Below, one piece after another: positions 24,250 to 33,401 of a stretch of DNA of 58,149 bases. Made by a program: the position numbers and the translations under genes. Each line of letters begins with the position of its first letter. Within the stretch, counting starts at the first letter, position 1. The notes under the pieces are model-generated. The model searched no databases, was not told where the DNA came from, and saw only the letters and a list, made by a program, of their open reading frames with translations. Source of the DNA: JACQNR01 sp964533045 (lineage in GTDB: Bacteria; Acidobacteriota; Terriglobia; UBA7540). The stretch is from positions 1 to 58,149 of the forward strand of contig CAZHKT010000002.1 of assembly GCA_964533045.1 (NCBI GenBank). The letters are read 5' to 3'.

Positions 24250-24278
24250 TTGACAAATGGTAGCCTACGTGCTAGGCT
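24250..24278 (+). promoter_or_regulatory. Promoter of the gene at 24302
   Basis: TTGACA (24250-24255), 17-bp spacer, TAGGCT (24273-24278). It starts directly at the end of the REP array. An in-frame ATG at 24257 lies inside the spacer and so cannot be the used start. Confidence 0.65.
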
Positions 24279-24301
24279 CTGATGCGGAGGGAGGAGCGCC
24301 G

Positions 24302-24898
24302 GTGGCTTATGAATTCACGGAGCGGCGCCGGGCGGCGGCACTGGAAAACCTGAAGCAGGCGCGCGCGGCGCACCTTGCCGGGCGGGTTCCCCGCCCCGCG
24401 CGTCCGCCCAACCTGAAGCACGGCTACTTCGCGCGCGATCTGCGCCGGAGCGTCATCCTGCTGGGCGAGGACGTGCGCGAATACGACGCGCATCTGGAAC
24501 GCTTCGCCGCCGCTCTGACGCCCCGCACCGAGCGCGAGCGGGTGCTCGCCCGCCGTCTGGGCGAAACCACCTGGCAGTTGATCCGCACCTATCATGCCCG
24601 CGCCCACCTGCTGAAGCGCAAGCTGCGCCAGAAACTCGACCGCGTGGTGAGTCTCGCCAGCGCGGGAGCTCTGGCCGACTGGTATCTGCGCGACCTCGGC
24701 TACATGCTGACCGAGCTCTATCTCCAGGAAGAGCCTTTCCTCCAGCAGTGTTCCAACCGGATGCGCAACCAGTTCGAGCGCTTGTTTCGATTGTTCCTCA
24801 TCGAGCGCACCGGGACGGACAAGGGGTTACGCCCCCGTTCGCGCGTGACGCCTGAGGCCCCGCTGACGGCCTACGACCGGGAAGCGCCGTTTCAATAA
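24302..24898 (+). CDS. Conserved protein of unknown function (KHG/GED motif type)
   Basis: A ~198-residue, Arg-rich protein, mostly alpha-helical by composition, with no signal peptide or membrane segment. It shows NLKHGYFARDLRRSVILLGEDVREYDAHLERF and ERVLARRLGETTWQLIRTYHARAHLLKR. The pattern N-KHG ... GED-x-Y ... E-x-L-x-R ... W-x-L is one I know from small hypothetical proteins often found near repeats or mobile DNA. I cannot name a function. A GGAGGGAGGAG ribosome site sits just before the GTG at 24302, and a good promoter lies upstream. The C-terminal ~40 residues look unstructured. It is probably its own transcript. Confidence 0.65.
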   Translation: MAYEFTERRRAAALENLKQARAAHLAGRVPRPARPPNLKHGYFARDLRRSVILLGEDVREYDAHLERFAAALTPRTERERVLARRLGETTWQLIRTYHARAHLLKRKLRQKLDRVVSLASAGALADWYLRDLGYMLTELYLQEEPFLQQCSNRMRNQFERLFRLFLIERTGTDKGLRPRSRVTPEAPLTAYDREAPFQ

Positions 24899-25032
24899 CC
24901 AGCGGCGACGCCCCTTGTCAGCGCGGACGCCGCAAGGCAGGGTTCTCCGTCGGATCGGACCCGATCCCCCTGGGCGCTCCCGGCACGCCAGGGCGGAATC
25001 CCAGCCCTGCGCGACCCAGTCGCTACCGTCCT

Positions 25033-26982
25033 TCAGTTCCGCGCGCGCACCGGGAAGTAAACCGTGTAGGTTTCATCCACGATCTCGCTGATGGGGACGA
25101 AACGGATGTTGACGTCCTGTCCGAAGGTCTTGTAGCCGTTGAGCCAAGTGGCCCATTCGCGCTCGTTGTCCGGCACCAGGAGGGTTTCCGGCTTCGACTT
25201 ATCGCCGATCAGGGTGCGCTCCACATCCGTCAGGCCGGCCAGCACCACCGGCCCGTCCATGAAAGCGACGGTGTCGGGGCGGTCGGGCAGCGCCTCGACG
25301 TGGAGCTTCTTGGGCAGCACCAGCCGGATCTTATCCTTGTTCCACGTCCGCTTCAGCGCAACGTAGGTGGACGGTTTCGACACGAGGCTCTGCTTCTGAT
25401 CGTTGAGGTAGAGTTCGGCCTCGCCCGCCAGCCACCAGGGCAGGCGCAGCCGGAGCGTGAAGTCCGAGGGCTTGTCGGTCTCGACGCTCAGGTTCACCAC
25501 CCAGCGGTTGGGCCGCCGGATGGGATCGTCGGTGGAAAGCAGGCCGTAGCCGCGCGTTTCGGGATCAAACCGCTGACGGACCTTGAGTTTGCCGCCGCTC
25601 CAATCCACGCTGGCTTCGGAAGGAAGGTACTGATCGATGATCACGCCGTCCTTGTCGGTGTAATAGACATAGCGGTCGTGGCGCGTCTGGGCCTGCACCA
25701 GCGAGCCGTGGCAGCACCAGAAGTCGTTGGTGGGCGTGCCCCAGACCTTCCTGGCGCCGGAGCGCAGCGGCAGGAAGTAAGCGATCATGCCGGTGCGTGG
25801 GTTTTGCTGGGCAAGAATACCATTATGGATATTACGTTCGATGTAATCCGCATACTGGATATCGCCCGTCCAGCGGTAGAGATAGTCGGCCAGGCGAATC
25901 ATGTTATAGACGACACAGTGCTCCTGATTCTTATCGCCCAGGCGCGAGGCGAACTCGTGGGGCGGCGTCCAGATTTCCCCGTCCGTCTGGCCGCCGGTGC
26001 AGAAGTAGCCGCGGTCGGTCACGCCCGATTTCCAGTAAGCCTCGACAATCTTGCGCCACTCCGGCTCGCCCGTTACCTCGTAGACGCGCGCCGCGCCCTG
26101 CACCTCCGGGACGGTGGTATTGGCGTGCCGGTTGGTCAGCGGATCTTCGCCGGCCAGCAGGCGGTCAAACAGCCGCCCGCGGCGATAGCGCTGGATCAGA
26201 TCCGAATACATCTTGTCGCCGGTGATGTGGTACAGGTCGGCCCAGACTTCCAGCATGCCGCCGGTTTCGACGTCGAGGATGTTGTCCATCTGCTCGCGCG
26301 AAAACTGGCCGGTCCAGTGGTGGAACCACTGGGCCCAGTTGTTGGCGATCTCCAGCGCCTGCTTGTTGCCCGCGATCTGGTACATGTCAATCAAACCCAT
26401 GAAGGTCTTGTGCACGGTGTAGTGCGGCGCCCAGACGCGCTTGCCCTGGGCGATCCAGTAGAAGTAGCGCTCCGGAATCGAGCCGACCCACTGGCCGCCG
26501 TTTTCGCGCTGGATGCGCGCCAGTTCGGCCACGATCGTGTCGGCCTTGGCTTTGACTTCGCCATCGCCCTGCGCCGCCAGATACGCCGCCGCCGACAGCC
26601 AGTGACCCAGGAAATGCCCCTTCAACTGGCAGGTGGGCGACTCCCAGCCCCAGTGAATGTTGTCGCCGCGCGAGTCCGGGCCCATCGCCGTCTGGCGGAA
26701 TTGCGGATTCCACAGGCCCGCTTCCAGATAATAGTTCTGGAGCAGGTTTTCGTTCTTCAGGCTCATGACGTAATCCCGATTGAGCTCGGCGCGGCGGGCA
26801 AAGCCGACCGCCGCCATGGGACCAAAGTCGGTTCCCAGAAGCTTCACCTGACCCACGGGCACGGGCTTCACCACTTCCGGCGACGCGGCGGCGCGCTTGA
26901 GCGGCGCTTGCTGCGCCAGCGCCAGCCCCGCCGCGAAAACCACAGCCAGCCCCAGCCCCAGTGCTCTCATCGTTCGATTCAT
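25033..26982 (-). CDS. Secreted GH127-family glycosidase (beta-L-arabinofuranosidase-like)
   Basis: A ~649-residue exported enzyme. After the signal peptide (MRALGLGLAVVFAAGLALAQ) comes an alpha/alpha-barrel of the DUF1680/GH127 type. In the characterised enzyme a zinc site uses Glu-x-Cys and a Cys-Cys pair, one Cys being the nucleophile; here QEHCVVYNM and DFWCCHGS supply all of them. The preferred start is ATG 26982 with GGGAGG upstream; the frame stays open to 27177 but that part translates REP DNA. The substrate is probably an arabinofuranosyl-containing plant glycan; other GH127 specificities are possible. Divergent neighbours give no operon. It sits close to GH38 and a GH-D-like enzyme, suggesting a glycan-degrading lifestyle. 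Confidence 0.85.
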   Translation of the reverse strand: MNRTMRALGLGLAVVFAAGLALAQQAPLKRAAASPEVVKPVPVGQVKLLGTDFGPMAAVGFARRAELNRDYVMSLKNENLLQNYYLEAGLWNPQFRQTAMGPDSRGDNIHWGWESPTCQLKGHFLGHWLSAAAYLAAQGDGEVKAKADTIVAELARIQRENGGQWVGSIPERYFYWIAQGKRVWAPHYTVHKTFMGLIDMYQIAGNKQALEIANNWAQWFHHWTGQFSREQMDNILDVETGGMLEVWADLYHITGDKMYSDLIQRYRRGRLFDRLLAGEDPLTNRHANTTVPEVQGAARVYEVTGEPEWRKIVEAYWKSGVTDRGYFCTGGQTDGEIWTPPHEFASRLGDKNQEHCVVYNMIRLADYLYRWTGDIQYADYIERNIHNGILAQQNPRTGMIAYFLPLRSGARKVWGTPTNDFWCCHGSLVQAQTRHDRYVYYTDKDGVIIDQYLPSEASVDWSGGKLKVRQRFDPETRGYGLLSTDDPIRRPNRWVVNLSVETDKPSDFTLRLRLPWWLAGEAELYLNDQKQSLVSKPSTYVALKRTWNKDKIRLVLPKKLHVEALPDRPDTVAFMDGPVVLAGLTDVERTLIGDKSKPETLLVPDNEREWATWLNGYKTFGQDVNIRFVPISEIVDETYTVYFPVRARN

Positions 26983-27094
26983 GACAGACCTCCCATGCGG
27001 ATGATTACGAGGATGTTCGGAAGGGGAATTATACACGATGTAACCGCCGCAAGCCTGAAAGACGAGCAATGACGAACCGAAAACATGTGTTTGT

Positions 27095-27314
27095 GTAGCG
27101 CAGGGCCCGCTCTGCGGCCCTGCGGTCCTTCCATCGCAGTGACGAGCCGCAAGGCTAAACGACGCGACAAACCGCAAGGCTGAACGACCAGCCTTGCGCT
27201 ACACGGTCCTTCCATCGCAATGACGAACCGCAAGGCTGAACGACGAGCCTTGCGCTACAAGGTTCTTCCATCGCAATGACGAACCGCAAGGCTGAACGAC
27301 GAGCCTTGCGCTAC
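27095..27314. repeat. Type II REP array between nrdR and the GH127 gene
   Basis: One direct hairpin (27095-~27128, GTAGCGCAGGGCCCGC...), a broken copy (~27147-27170), then three inverted copies repeated at an exact 56-bp period (starting 27171, 27227 and 27283). Each unit is CCGCAAGGCTGAACGA...CTTGCGCTAC plus a linker like CTTCCATCGCAATGACGA. It lies ~3 kb from the RAYT and belongs to the same family. Confidence 0.88.
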
Positions 27315-27331
27315 AAGAACGAACCCCGGCT

Positions 27332-27793
<462 letters not shown>

Positions 27794-27927
27794 GGGGCAA
27801 CAGAATACAGAAGTCAGAATTCAGAATCCAGAATAAAGCGGCCAGCTTTCAGCCGCCAGCCATCAGCCTTCAGCCAACAGTTTCTTCTTGATCCTTCGTC
27901 ATTCGACCTTTGTTCATCGTTCCTGGT

Positions 27928-28998
27928 TCATACTTCCTCGTGGACTCTGGCTTCCTCTTCCTCGGCGATGGCCTTGAGTTTACGGAAGGTGAGGCCTTCG
28001 TGGACCAGCAAGATCGCGCCCATGGCCAGGCAGGGCGCCGCGACGATGATCCAGATCAATATGGACGCGCCGGTGGCGGCCTCCACGCCCACGCGGAAGA
28101 GCTGGGTCAGCGCCAGGATGATGCCCACCTGGTAGCCGCCGCCGACGCCCGGAAACTGAAACATCAGGCCGAGCACCGCAAAAAAGACGCCCAGGGCGGC
28201 GCCGAACCAGCCCACCTGTGCCAGATCGCCGCCCAGGCTGCGAAAGACGCAAAAGAAGACGCTGACGTTGATGCACCAAAGCGCGAGCGTGGAGACCATG
28301 CTGGCCGCCAGCGCTCTCCCGCTGTGGATGACCATCAATCCTTCGGCGAAGGAATGCAGGAAGTGACCCAGGTGATGCTGCGCCCGCGCGCCCAGGAAGG
28401 CGAACATGCGCACCACCTTCGGTCGCAGGCGGTCCGCGTGAAGGCGGAAGTACACCAACAGGACGACCATCAGCACGGTGACGATCGTCAGAACCAGGCC
28501 GGCCTCGTCCAGATGGGTGCGAATTGTTCCGCTGCTGCCCGAGACGGGTTCAAGCGCCGAAAAGTAAAGCGCCGCCGCGAAGATCAAGACCAGCATCACC
28601 GTGTCGTAGACGCGCTCCAGCACGAGAATGGCGACCTGCGAGGTGATGGGGACGTCCGCTTTGCGCGCGATATAAGCGGGCCGCACGAATTCGCCCGGGC
28701 GCCCAATCAAATAAATCGAGCAGAAGCCCAGCACCTGCCCGACAAAGAGCATCCAGAGCGAACTTTTCCTGATGGGTTCGAGGAAGGCTCCCCAGCGATA
28801 GGCGCGGATGACGTAACTGGAGATCGTCGCCGCCACCGCCGCCAGCAGGTACGCCGGACTGGCGTGCAGCAGGAGCGCCCAGAGGCGAGCGCCGCTGAAC
28901 TGGCGCCATTCCGGGCTGCGGCTCAGGTTCAACACGATCAGGCCCAGCACCAGCGCCATCACGCCAAACCAAAGCCATTGCTTTTGATTCTTCGTCAT
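27928..28998 (-). CDS. Flippase-like integral membrane protein (UPF0104 / LPG synthase TM-region family)
   Basis: A 356-residue polytopic protein with about eight helices. SSYVIRAYRWGAFLEPIRKSSLWMLFVGQVLGFCSIYLIGRPGEFVRPAYIARK is the conserved region of this family (the R-x-x-E-x-x-R-x-x-Y pattern), and the C-terminal PGVGGGYQVGIILALTQLF resembles the conserved GxxGxxE loop of the family with the Glu not evident. Members are related to the membrane part of lysyl-phosphatidylglycerol synthase and often accompany glycosyltransferases, but no such gene is adjacent here. It probably handles a lipid or lipid-linked sugar; the substrate is unknown. Confidence 0.8.
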   Translation of the reverse strand: MTKNQKQWLWFGVMALVLGLIVLNLSRSPEWRQFSGARLWALLLHASPAYLLAAVAATISSYVIRAYRWGAFLEPIRKSSLWMLFVGQVLGFCSIYLIGRPGEFVRPAYIARKADVPITSQVAILVLERVYDTVMLVLIFAAALYFSALEPVSGSSGTIRTHLDEAGLVLTIVTVLMVVLLVYFRLHADRLRPKVVRMFAFLGARAQHHLGHFLHSFAEGLMVIHSGRALAASMVSTLALWCINVSVFFCVFRSLGGDLAQVGWFGAALGVFFAVLGLMFQFPGVGGGYQVGIILALTQLFRVGVEAATGASILIWIIVAAPCLAMGAILLVHEGLTFRKLKAIAEEEEARVHEEV

Positions 28999-29083
28999 GA
29001 ATGCACGTGCCGGACTGCCGCCGCCAAGCTATCCGAAGGCGCGCGCCGAAGTCAAGCAAACCGGGCGCGCCGGCATCTGGCTG

Positions 29084-29136
29084 GCCGTGGCATGGCCGTC
29101 CCGGCGATGCACCACGGGCAGGATGCCCGTGCCACG
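29084..29136. repeat. CACGGGCA-type hairpin repeat
   Basis: Within the 247-bp gap before the GH38 gene, a segment contains the stem CACGGGCA-GGA-TGCCCGTG and a flanking GCATGGCCGTCCCGGCGATGC motif. Hairpins of this pattern recur in other high-GC genomes as dispersed repeats. Only one copy was noted here, plus a related GCATGG...CCATGC hairpin near 53790. No other feature is supported in this gap. Confidence 0.45.
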
Positions 29137-29245
29137 ATGCAGGCGAGACGCTGGCGGCCCCGATACCATCTTCGCACTTGCACTGGCCGCCGGATTGGGA
29201 TAAGCAAGGAGCGCTCCGAAAAGCGTTCATGGAAAGGGAGGCATT

Positions 29246-31774
29246 ATGAAGAGGCTTCGATTCTTGGCCCTGATGGGCCTGCTGCTGGCCGTTCCCGCTC
29301 CCGCCGAGGAACCGGCACAGCCCAAGGAATACAAGGCTCACGTCACCGGCTACGCGCACATTGACATGGCGTGGCTCTGGCGCTGGGAAGAATCCACGTA
29401 CGACATCATGTTCAACACCTTTCAGAATCAACTGAAGCTGATGGAGCTCCATCCCGAGTTCACCTTCGCGCAGGACCAGGCGGTGGTGTACGAAATAATG
29501 GAGAAGTTCTACCCGGAAATCTCCCAAGGCATCCGGCAGCGGGTGCGAACCGGTCAATGGATTCCGGTGTCCTCCACCTGGTCGCAAACGGACGAGAACA
29601 TGCCGGACGGTGAATCGCTGGTGCGGCAGTTTCTCTACGGCCAGAAGGCCACCAGGGAAAGATTCGGCCGCTACGTGCGCGTGGCGTGGCAGCCCGACGT
29701 CTTCGGCCATCCGGCCTCCATGCCGCAGATCGCGCGCAAAGCCGGAATCGAGTGGTACTTGTTCGGCCGGCCGCAAGTTCCCAGCCGCCCGCCCATCTTC
29801 TGGTGGCAAAGCCCGGATGGCAGCCGCGTACTCGGCTACAACCCGCCGGGATGGTACACGCAAGAAGTGAATCATGAGAATTTCACCGTCAAGCTGAGGA
29901 ACGAAGCCGATCGCGCCGGCGTGAAGGACATGCTGGTGCTGTTCGGCCAGGGCGACCACGGCGGCGGGCCCAATCCCAACGACCTCGCCCATCTCGCGGC
30001 CCTGCGCAGTTCTCCCCACGATGTGCAGATTAAGTTTACCAACGTGGAGAATTACTTCGAGCTCCTGCTGGCCGGCAAGCAGGACTTCCCCGTCTGGGCG
30101 CGCGAGCACAATCCGGTATTTGAGGGCTGCTACACCACCCAGGTCGAGATGAAGCGCAATAATCGCCAGGCGGAGCAATTGCTGCTCGCCGCCGAGAAGA
30201 TGTCGGAGTGGGCGCGCTTCGGCAACTACCGCGACTACTTCCCCAGCCGTGACCTGGGCGAAGCGTGGAAGCTCGCGCTGCTCAACCAGACGCACGACCT
30301 GCTGCCCGGCTCGGGCATCGGCCCCATTTACAAGGACGCGGCGAAACAGTACGACGAAATCTTCGAGCGCGGCCAGCGCGCGCTTACCTTCTCGCTTCAG
30401 TCGCTGGGCCTCCAGCTCGATACGCGCGGCGACGGCATTCCGCTCGTGGTCTATAACACGCAATCCTGGGATCGCACGGAATGGGTCACGGCGGAAATCG
30501 CCGGCCTCGCGCTGCCCCGGCAGATGGTCGCCCGGGCCGGTGACGAAGTCGTGCCGGTGCAAATTCTCAAACCCGCCGCGCGCGACGGCGCGCGCGAGCA
30601 CGCCACCATCGCCTTCGTCGCCTCCGTTCCGCAGATGGGACTCAAACTTTATCGCATCCTTCCGGCACCCGCCGCGCCCCCGCCGCCGGCCGTTCAGGCC
30701 GGCCTCAAACCGCGGCCGTTTCTTGAAAATGAATTTTTGCGCGTGGAAGTGAATCCGGCCACCGGCAACATCGCGCGCGTGTACGACAAGCAGGCCCAGC
30801 GCGAAACGCTGCGTGAAGGTGGCGCGTTTCTGGTGGCGCTGGAAGACACCGCCGAGCAGGCCCGAAAGGATCCCAGCTATGTGGGCTCCGCCTGGAATCT
30901 CGGCCTGACGGGCGTGAAGTGGGACATCAACAAGCCCGAGCGCATCGAGGTGACCGAGTCCGGCCCGGCGCGCGCCACGCTGCGCGTCGTGCGCCGCTTC
31001 CGCGATTCCATCTTCACGGAAGAAATCAGCCTCACCGCCAGGGTCCCGCGCGTCGATGTCAAATCGAGCGCCGACTTCTACGAGCGCAGCACCTTCATCA
31101 AAGCGGGATTCCCGGTGGCCGTTGCGGGCTCGCTCGCCACTGAAATTCCGTACGGCGTTCAGGAACATCCGCAAACGGGCCAGGAAACGGTGATGGGCAA
31201 GTGGGTGGATATTTCCGACTCCAGCTACGGCGTGGCGATTCTGAACAACGGCCGCCACGGCTTCGACGCGCAGGACAATACCATCCGGATTTCCGTGATT
31301 CGCGGCCCCTGGGGGCCCGACCCGCGCGCCGACGAGGGTCATCACGCCTTCGGCTATGCCATCTATCCGCATCGCGGCGGCTGGCGCGAGGGCAAAGTGC
31401 AACGGCAGGCGCTCAGTTTCAACGCGCCCCTGCTGGCGTTACAGGAACCCGTCCACCACAGCCCGCAGGAACAGTGGGCGGGCAAGAGCGGCGGCCTGCC
31501 GTCGCCCACTTCGTTCATCAAGGTCGCAAGCGACCACGTTCTGCTGACCGCCATGAAACAGATGGAAGGCTTCTACGATACCGACGCCATTCTTCGGTTC
31601 TATGAGAGTGAAGGCCGCGAAGGCAATGTCGCGATCGAGTTGCCGTTCAGGGTGAAAGCTCTGGAGACCGATCTGCTGGAGGAAACCATCGCGCCCGTAG
31701 GCGAAGGCGCCAAGATTGAGTTCCGCATGAAGCCGTGGGAAATCAAAACCCTGCGCCTGACGCGGGCGCAGTAA
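29246..31774 (+). CDS. Secreted glycoside hydrolase family 38 alpha-mannosidase
   Basis: An 842-residue retaining alpha-mannosidase with an N-terminal signal peptide (MKRLRFLALMGLLLAVPAPA). Catalytic-domain residues visible: H38 and D40 in GYAHIDMAWLW (zinc ligands) and D151 in WQPDVFGH, the nucleophile region and zinc ligand. LLNQTHDLLPGSGIGPIYKDA carries a further zinc-ligand His (QTHD). The C-terminal half (~residues 480-842) is the family's beta-sandwich domain ending MKPWEIKTLRL. GGGAGG precedes the ATG at 29246. Likely periplasmic, acting on mannose-containing glycans. It is a single gene with no obvious operon partner. Confidence 0.93.
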   Translation: MKRLRFLALMGLLLAVPAPAEEPAQPKEYKAHVTGYAHIDMAWLWRWEESTYDIMFNTFQNQLKLMELHPEFTFAQDQAVVYEIMEKFYPEISQGIRQRVRTGQWIPVSSTWSQTDENMPDGESLVRQFLYGQKATRERFGRYVRVAWQPDVFGHPASMPQIARKAGIEWYLFGRPQVPSRPPIFWWQSPDGSRVLGYNPPGWYTQEVNHENFTVKLRNEADRAGVKDMLVLFGQGDHGGGPNPNDLAHLAALRSSPHDVQIKFTNVENYFELLLAGKQDFPVWAREHNPVFEGCYTTQVEMKRNNRQAEQLLLAAEKMSEWARFGNYRDYFPSRDLGEAWKLALLNQTHDLLPGSGIGPIYKDAAKQYDEIFERGQRALTFSLQSLGLQLDTRGDGIPLVVYNTQSWDRTEWVTAEIAGLALPRQMVARAGDEVVPVQILKPAARDGAREHATIAFVASVPQMGLKLYRILPAPAAPPPPAVQAGLKPRPFLENEFLRVEVNPATGNIARVYDKQAQRETLREGGAFLVALEDTAEQARKDPSYVGSAWNLGLTGVKWDINKPERIEVTESGPARATLRVVRRFRDSIFTEEISLTARVPRVDVKSSADFYERSTFIKAGFPVAVAGSLATEIPYGVQEHPQTGQETVMGKWVDISDSSYGVAILNNGRHGFDAQDNTIRISVIRGPWGPDPRADEGHHAFGYAIYPHRGGWREGKVQRQALSFNAPLLALQEPVHHSPQEQWAGKSGGLPSPTSFIKVASDHVLLTAMKQMEGFYDTDAILRFYESEGREGNVAIELPFRVKALETDLLEETIAPVGEGAKIEFRMKPWEIKTLRLTRAQ

Positions 31775-32124
31775 GAATGGGATTTCCCCACCCTCGCCCA
31801 AACCGGGAGAGTGCGGCACGCGGCACACGTCCTCGCAAGAACGCCGTGCGGTGAGTCAGTCCCCCCGAACGAGGGCAAGTTGGACCGTCGGCTGACGGAC
31901 TGCATTCCAGTGCAAACTGTCCGGGGATCTCTAACCAAGTTCAGTTAATGACCTATACTGATTACTGCAACGTTAAGGCGGCCCTCGTCACGAGCAAGAA
32001 ATCAATCCCGGCATAGAGACCACAGCTTGCGCTGCGGTTCATTCTGCTACAATGGGCGCGCTTTGGCGGGGGCGGGAACCGAGGCTCGCTGCCCGCGGTT
32101 GCGTGGGTGTGCGCATGAGGTCCG
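31775..32124. other. Intergenic region with a candidate extended -10 promoter
   Basis: 350 bp without a supported gene. Near the right end TGC-TACAAT (32045-32053) is an extended -10 about 72 bp upstream of the sigma-factor GTG. No classical -35 is clear. A longer AT-richer stretch (31940-31975) stands out but has no recognised motif. Confidence 0.45.
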
Positions 32125-32727
32125 GTGGACGCTGATCGGGAAATGATCAAGCGATGTCTGGAGGGCGATGACAGCGCCTGGGCAGCGCTACTTCAGACGC
32201 ACGCGCGCAAAGTCTATAACCTCTGCTACCGTTTCACGGGGCGTCCGACGGAGGCCGAGGACCTGACACAGGAAGTTTTCATCAAGATCTTCCAGACGCT
32301 CAAGACATTTGATCCGGCGCAGGCGGCCTTCAGCACCTGGCTGAACCGGATCGCGCGCAATCACCTGGTGGACCATTACCGGCGCACGAAGAAGGACCGG
32401 GTGACGGACTCGATCGACGACGAGGTGGGCGGCATCGAGGACAAGCCCAGCGCCAGCGAAGGCCCGGTGGCGCATGTCGAGGCCCGCGAGCGGAAGGAAC
32501 TCTTGCAGCGCGCCTTGGAGAAGCTCTCCCCCGACTTGCGCGAGGCGGTGGTGCTGCGCGACCTTCAGGACCTGGATTATGCCGAGGTCGCCCAGGTGCT
32601 GGGGGTGCCGGAGGGGACGGTCAAATCCCGTATCAACCGGGGAAGATTGGAACTTGCAAAGGTCCTGAAACGTATGGAACAAGTGAAGGGGTTCCCGCCG
32701 GGGAAGCAGGCGGGAGGCGAGCCATGA
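32125..32727 (+). CDS. ECF-type RNA polymerase sigma factor
   Basis: A 200-residue sigma-70 family factor. Region 2 (~residues 20-90): ARKVYNLCYRFTGRPTEAEDLTQEVFIKIFQ...FSTWLNRIARNHLVDHYRR, which contacts the -10. Region 4 (~130-185): LSPDLREAVVLRDLQDLDYAEVAQVLGVPEGTVKSRINRGRLEL, a helix-turn-helix for the -35. Regions 1 and 3 are absent, as in ECF factors. It starts with GTG (32125) after a TGAGGT ribosome site. The anti-sigma gene overlaps its stop by 4 nt, and two membrane genes follow, so it is probably kept at the membrane and released by an envelope signal. Confidence 0.95.
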   Translation: MDADREMIKRCLEGDDSAWAALLQTHARKVYNLCYRFTGRPTEAEDLTQEVFIKIFQTLKTFDPAQAAFSTWLNRIARNHLVDHYRRTKKDRVTDSIDDEVGGIEDKPSASEGPVAHVEARERKELLQRALEKLSPDLREAVVLRDLQDLDYAEVAQVLGVPEGTVKSRINRGRLELAKVLKRMEQVKGFPPGKQAGGEP

Positions 32728-33401
32728 CGCACCTGGAACTGGAAAACCTGGCGAGCGATTACCTGGAAGGGCAACTCGATGCGGCTCAACGAGTTACGGT
32801 CGAGGCTCACCTTCAGGATTGCACCTCTTGCCGCGAGCTGATCGCCGACCTGAAGCGCGTTTTCGAACTGACCCGGGCGGCCGAAGAGCTGGAGCCCGCG
32901 CCCTGGCTGATTTCCAAAATCATGCTGGCCACGGTGGGCGAGCGGAAGCCCACCTGGCAGGAGCGTCTGGCGGCATTTTTGCGTCCGACCCCGCAACCGC
33001 GGGTCGCCTATATGATTGCCATGGCCATCTTCTCGATCTCGGTCATCATCAGCGCTGCGGGAATTAATCTTCGCAACGCCACGGTGGCGGATCTGAACCC
33101 GGTTCGCTGGCTTTACCAGGCGAACCGCTCCGGTCAGTTGCTGTTCGCCCGCGCCGAAAAGTTCTACTACGATCTGCGGATCGTCTACGAAATCGAATCC
33201 CGCTTTCGCCAGCTTCGGCCGCAGGAAGAGAGGCAGGAAGAGGAAGAGCCTCAGCCCAAGAGCAATCCCGGCGGCTCGACGGAGCGGACCGCCCCGGGCA
33301 AGACCCAACTCGCCGCCGCGCCGCATTCCAGTTTGCAGGTCGCCGAATCCATCCCGCTGGCCTCTCGCTGGGCCGCCCAGACAAGGAGCACTTCCCGATG
33401 A
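32724..33401 (+). CDS. Zinc-finger anti-sigma factor, membrane-anchored
   Basis: A 225-residue bitopic protein. The N-terminal zf-HC2 anti-sigma domain carries H29-x3-C33-x2-C36 (AHLQDCTSCREL), which binds the sigma factor. One transmembrane helix (VAYMIAMAIFSISVIISAAGI, ~94-113) follows. The C-terminal ~110 residues are Pro/Glu-rich and probably periplasmic. ATG overlaps the sigma stop (ATGA), and its own stop overlaps the next ATG (ATGA), so the three genes are tightly coupled. The zinc motif suggests redox or metal sensing is possible, but only family knowledge supports it. Confidence 0.9.
   Translation: MTHLELENLASDYLEGQLDAAQRVTVEAHLQDCTSCRELIADLKRVFELTRAAEELEPAPWLISKIMLATVGERKPTWQERLAAFLRPTPQPRVAYMIAMAIFSISVIISAAGINLRNATVADLNPVRWLYQANRSGQLLFARAEKFYYDLRIVYEIESRFRQLRPQEERQEEEEPQPKSNPGGSTERTAPGKTQLAAAPHSSLQVAESIPLASRWAAQTRSTSR

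Noticed and set aside
27171..27314. 56-bp periodic array as a CRISPR
   Set aside because: The linkers are nearly identical between copies, so there are no unique spacers.
28550..31402. A 950-codon open frame antisense to the GH38 gene
   Set aside because: High GC makes long stop-free antisense frames common. The plus-strand frame has clear GH38 motifs, signal peptide and ribosome site; the antisense translation shows no recognisable family.
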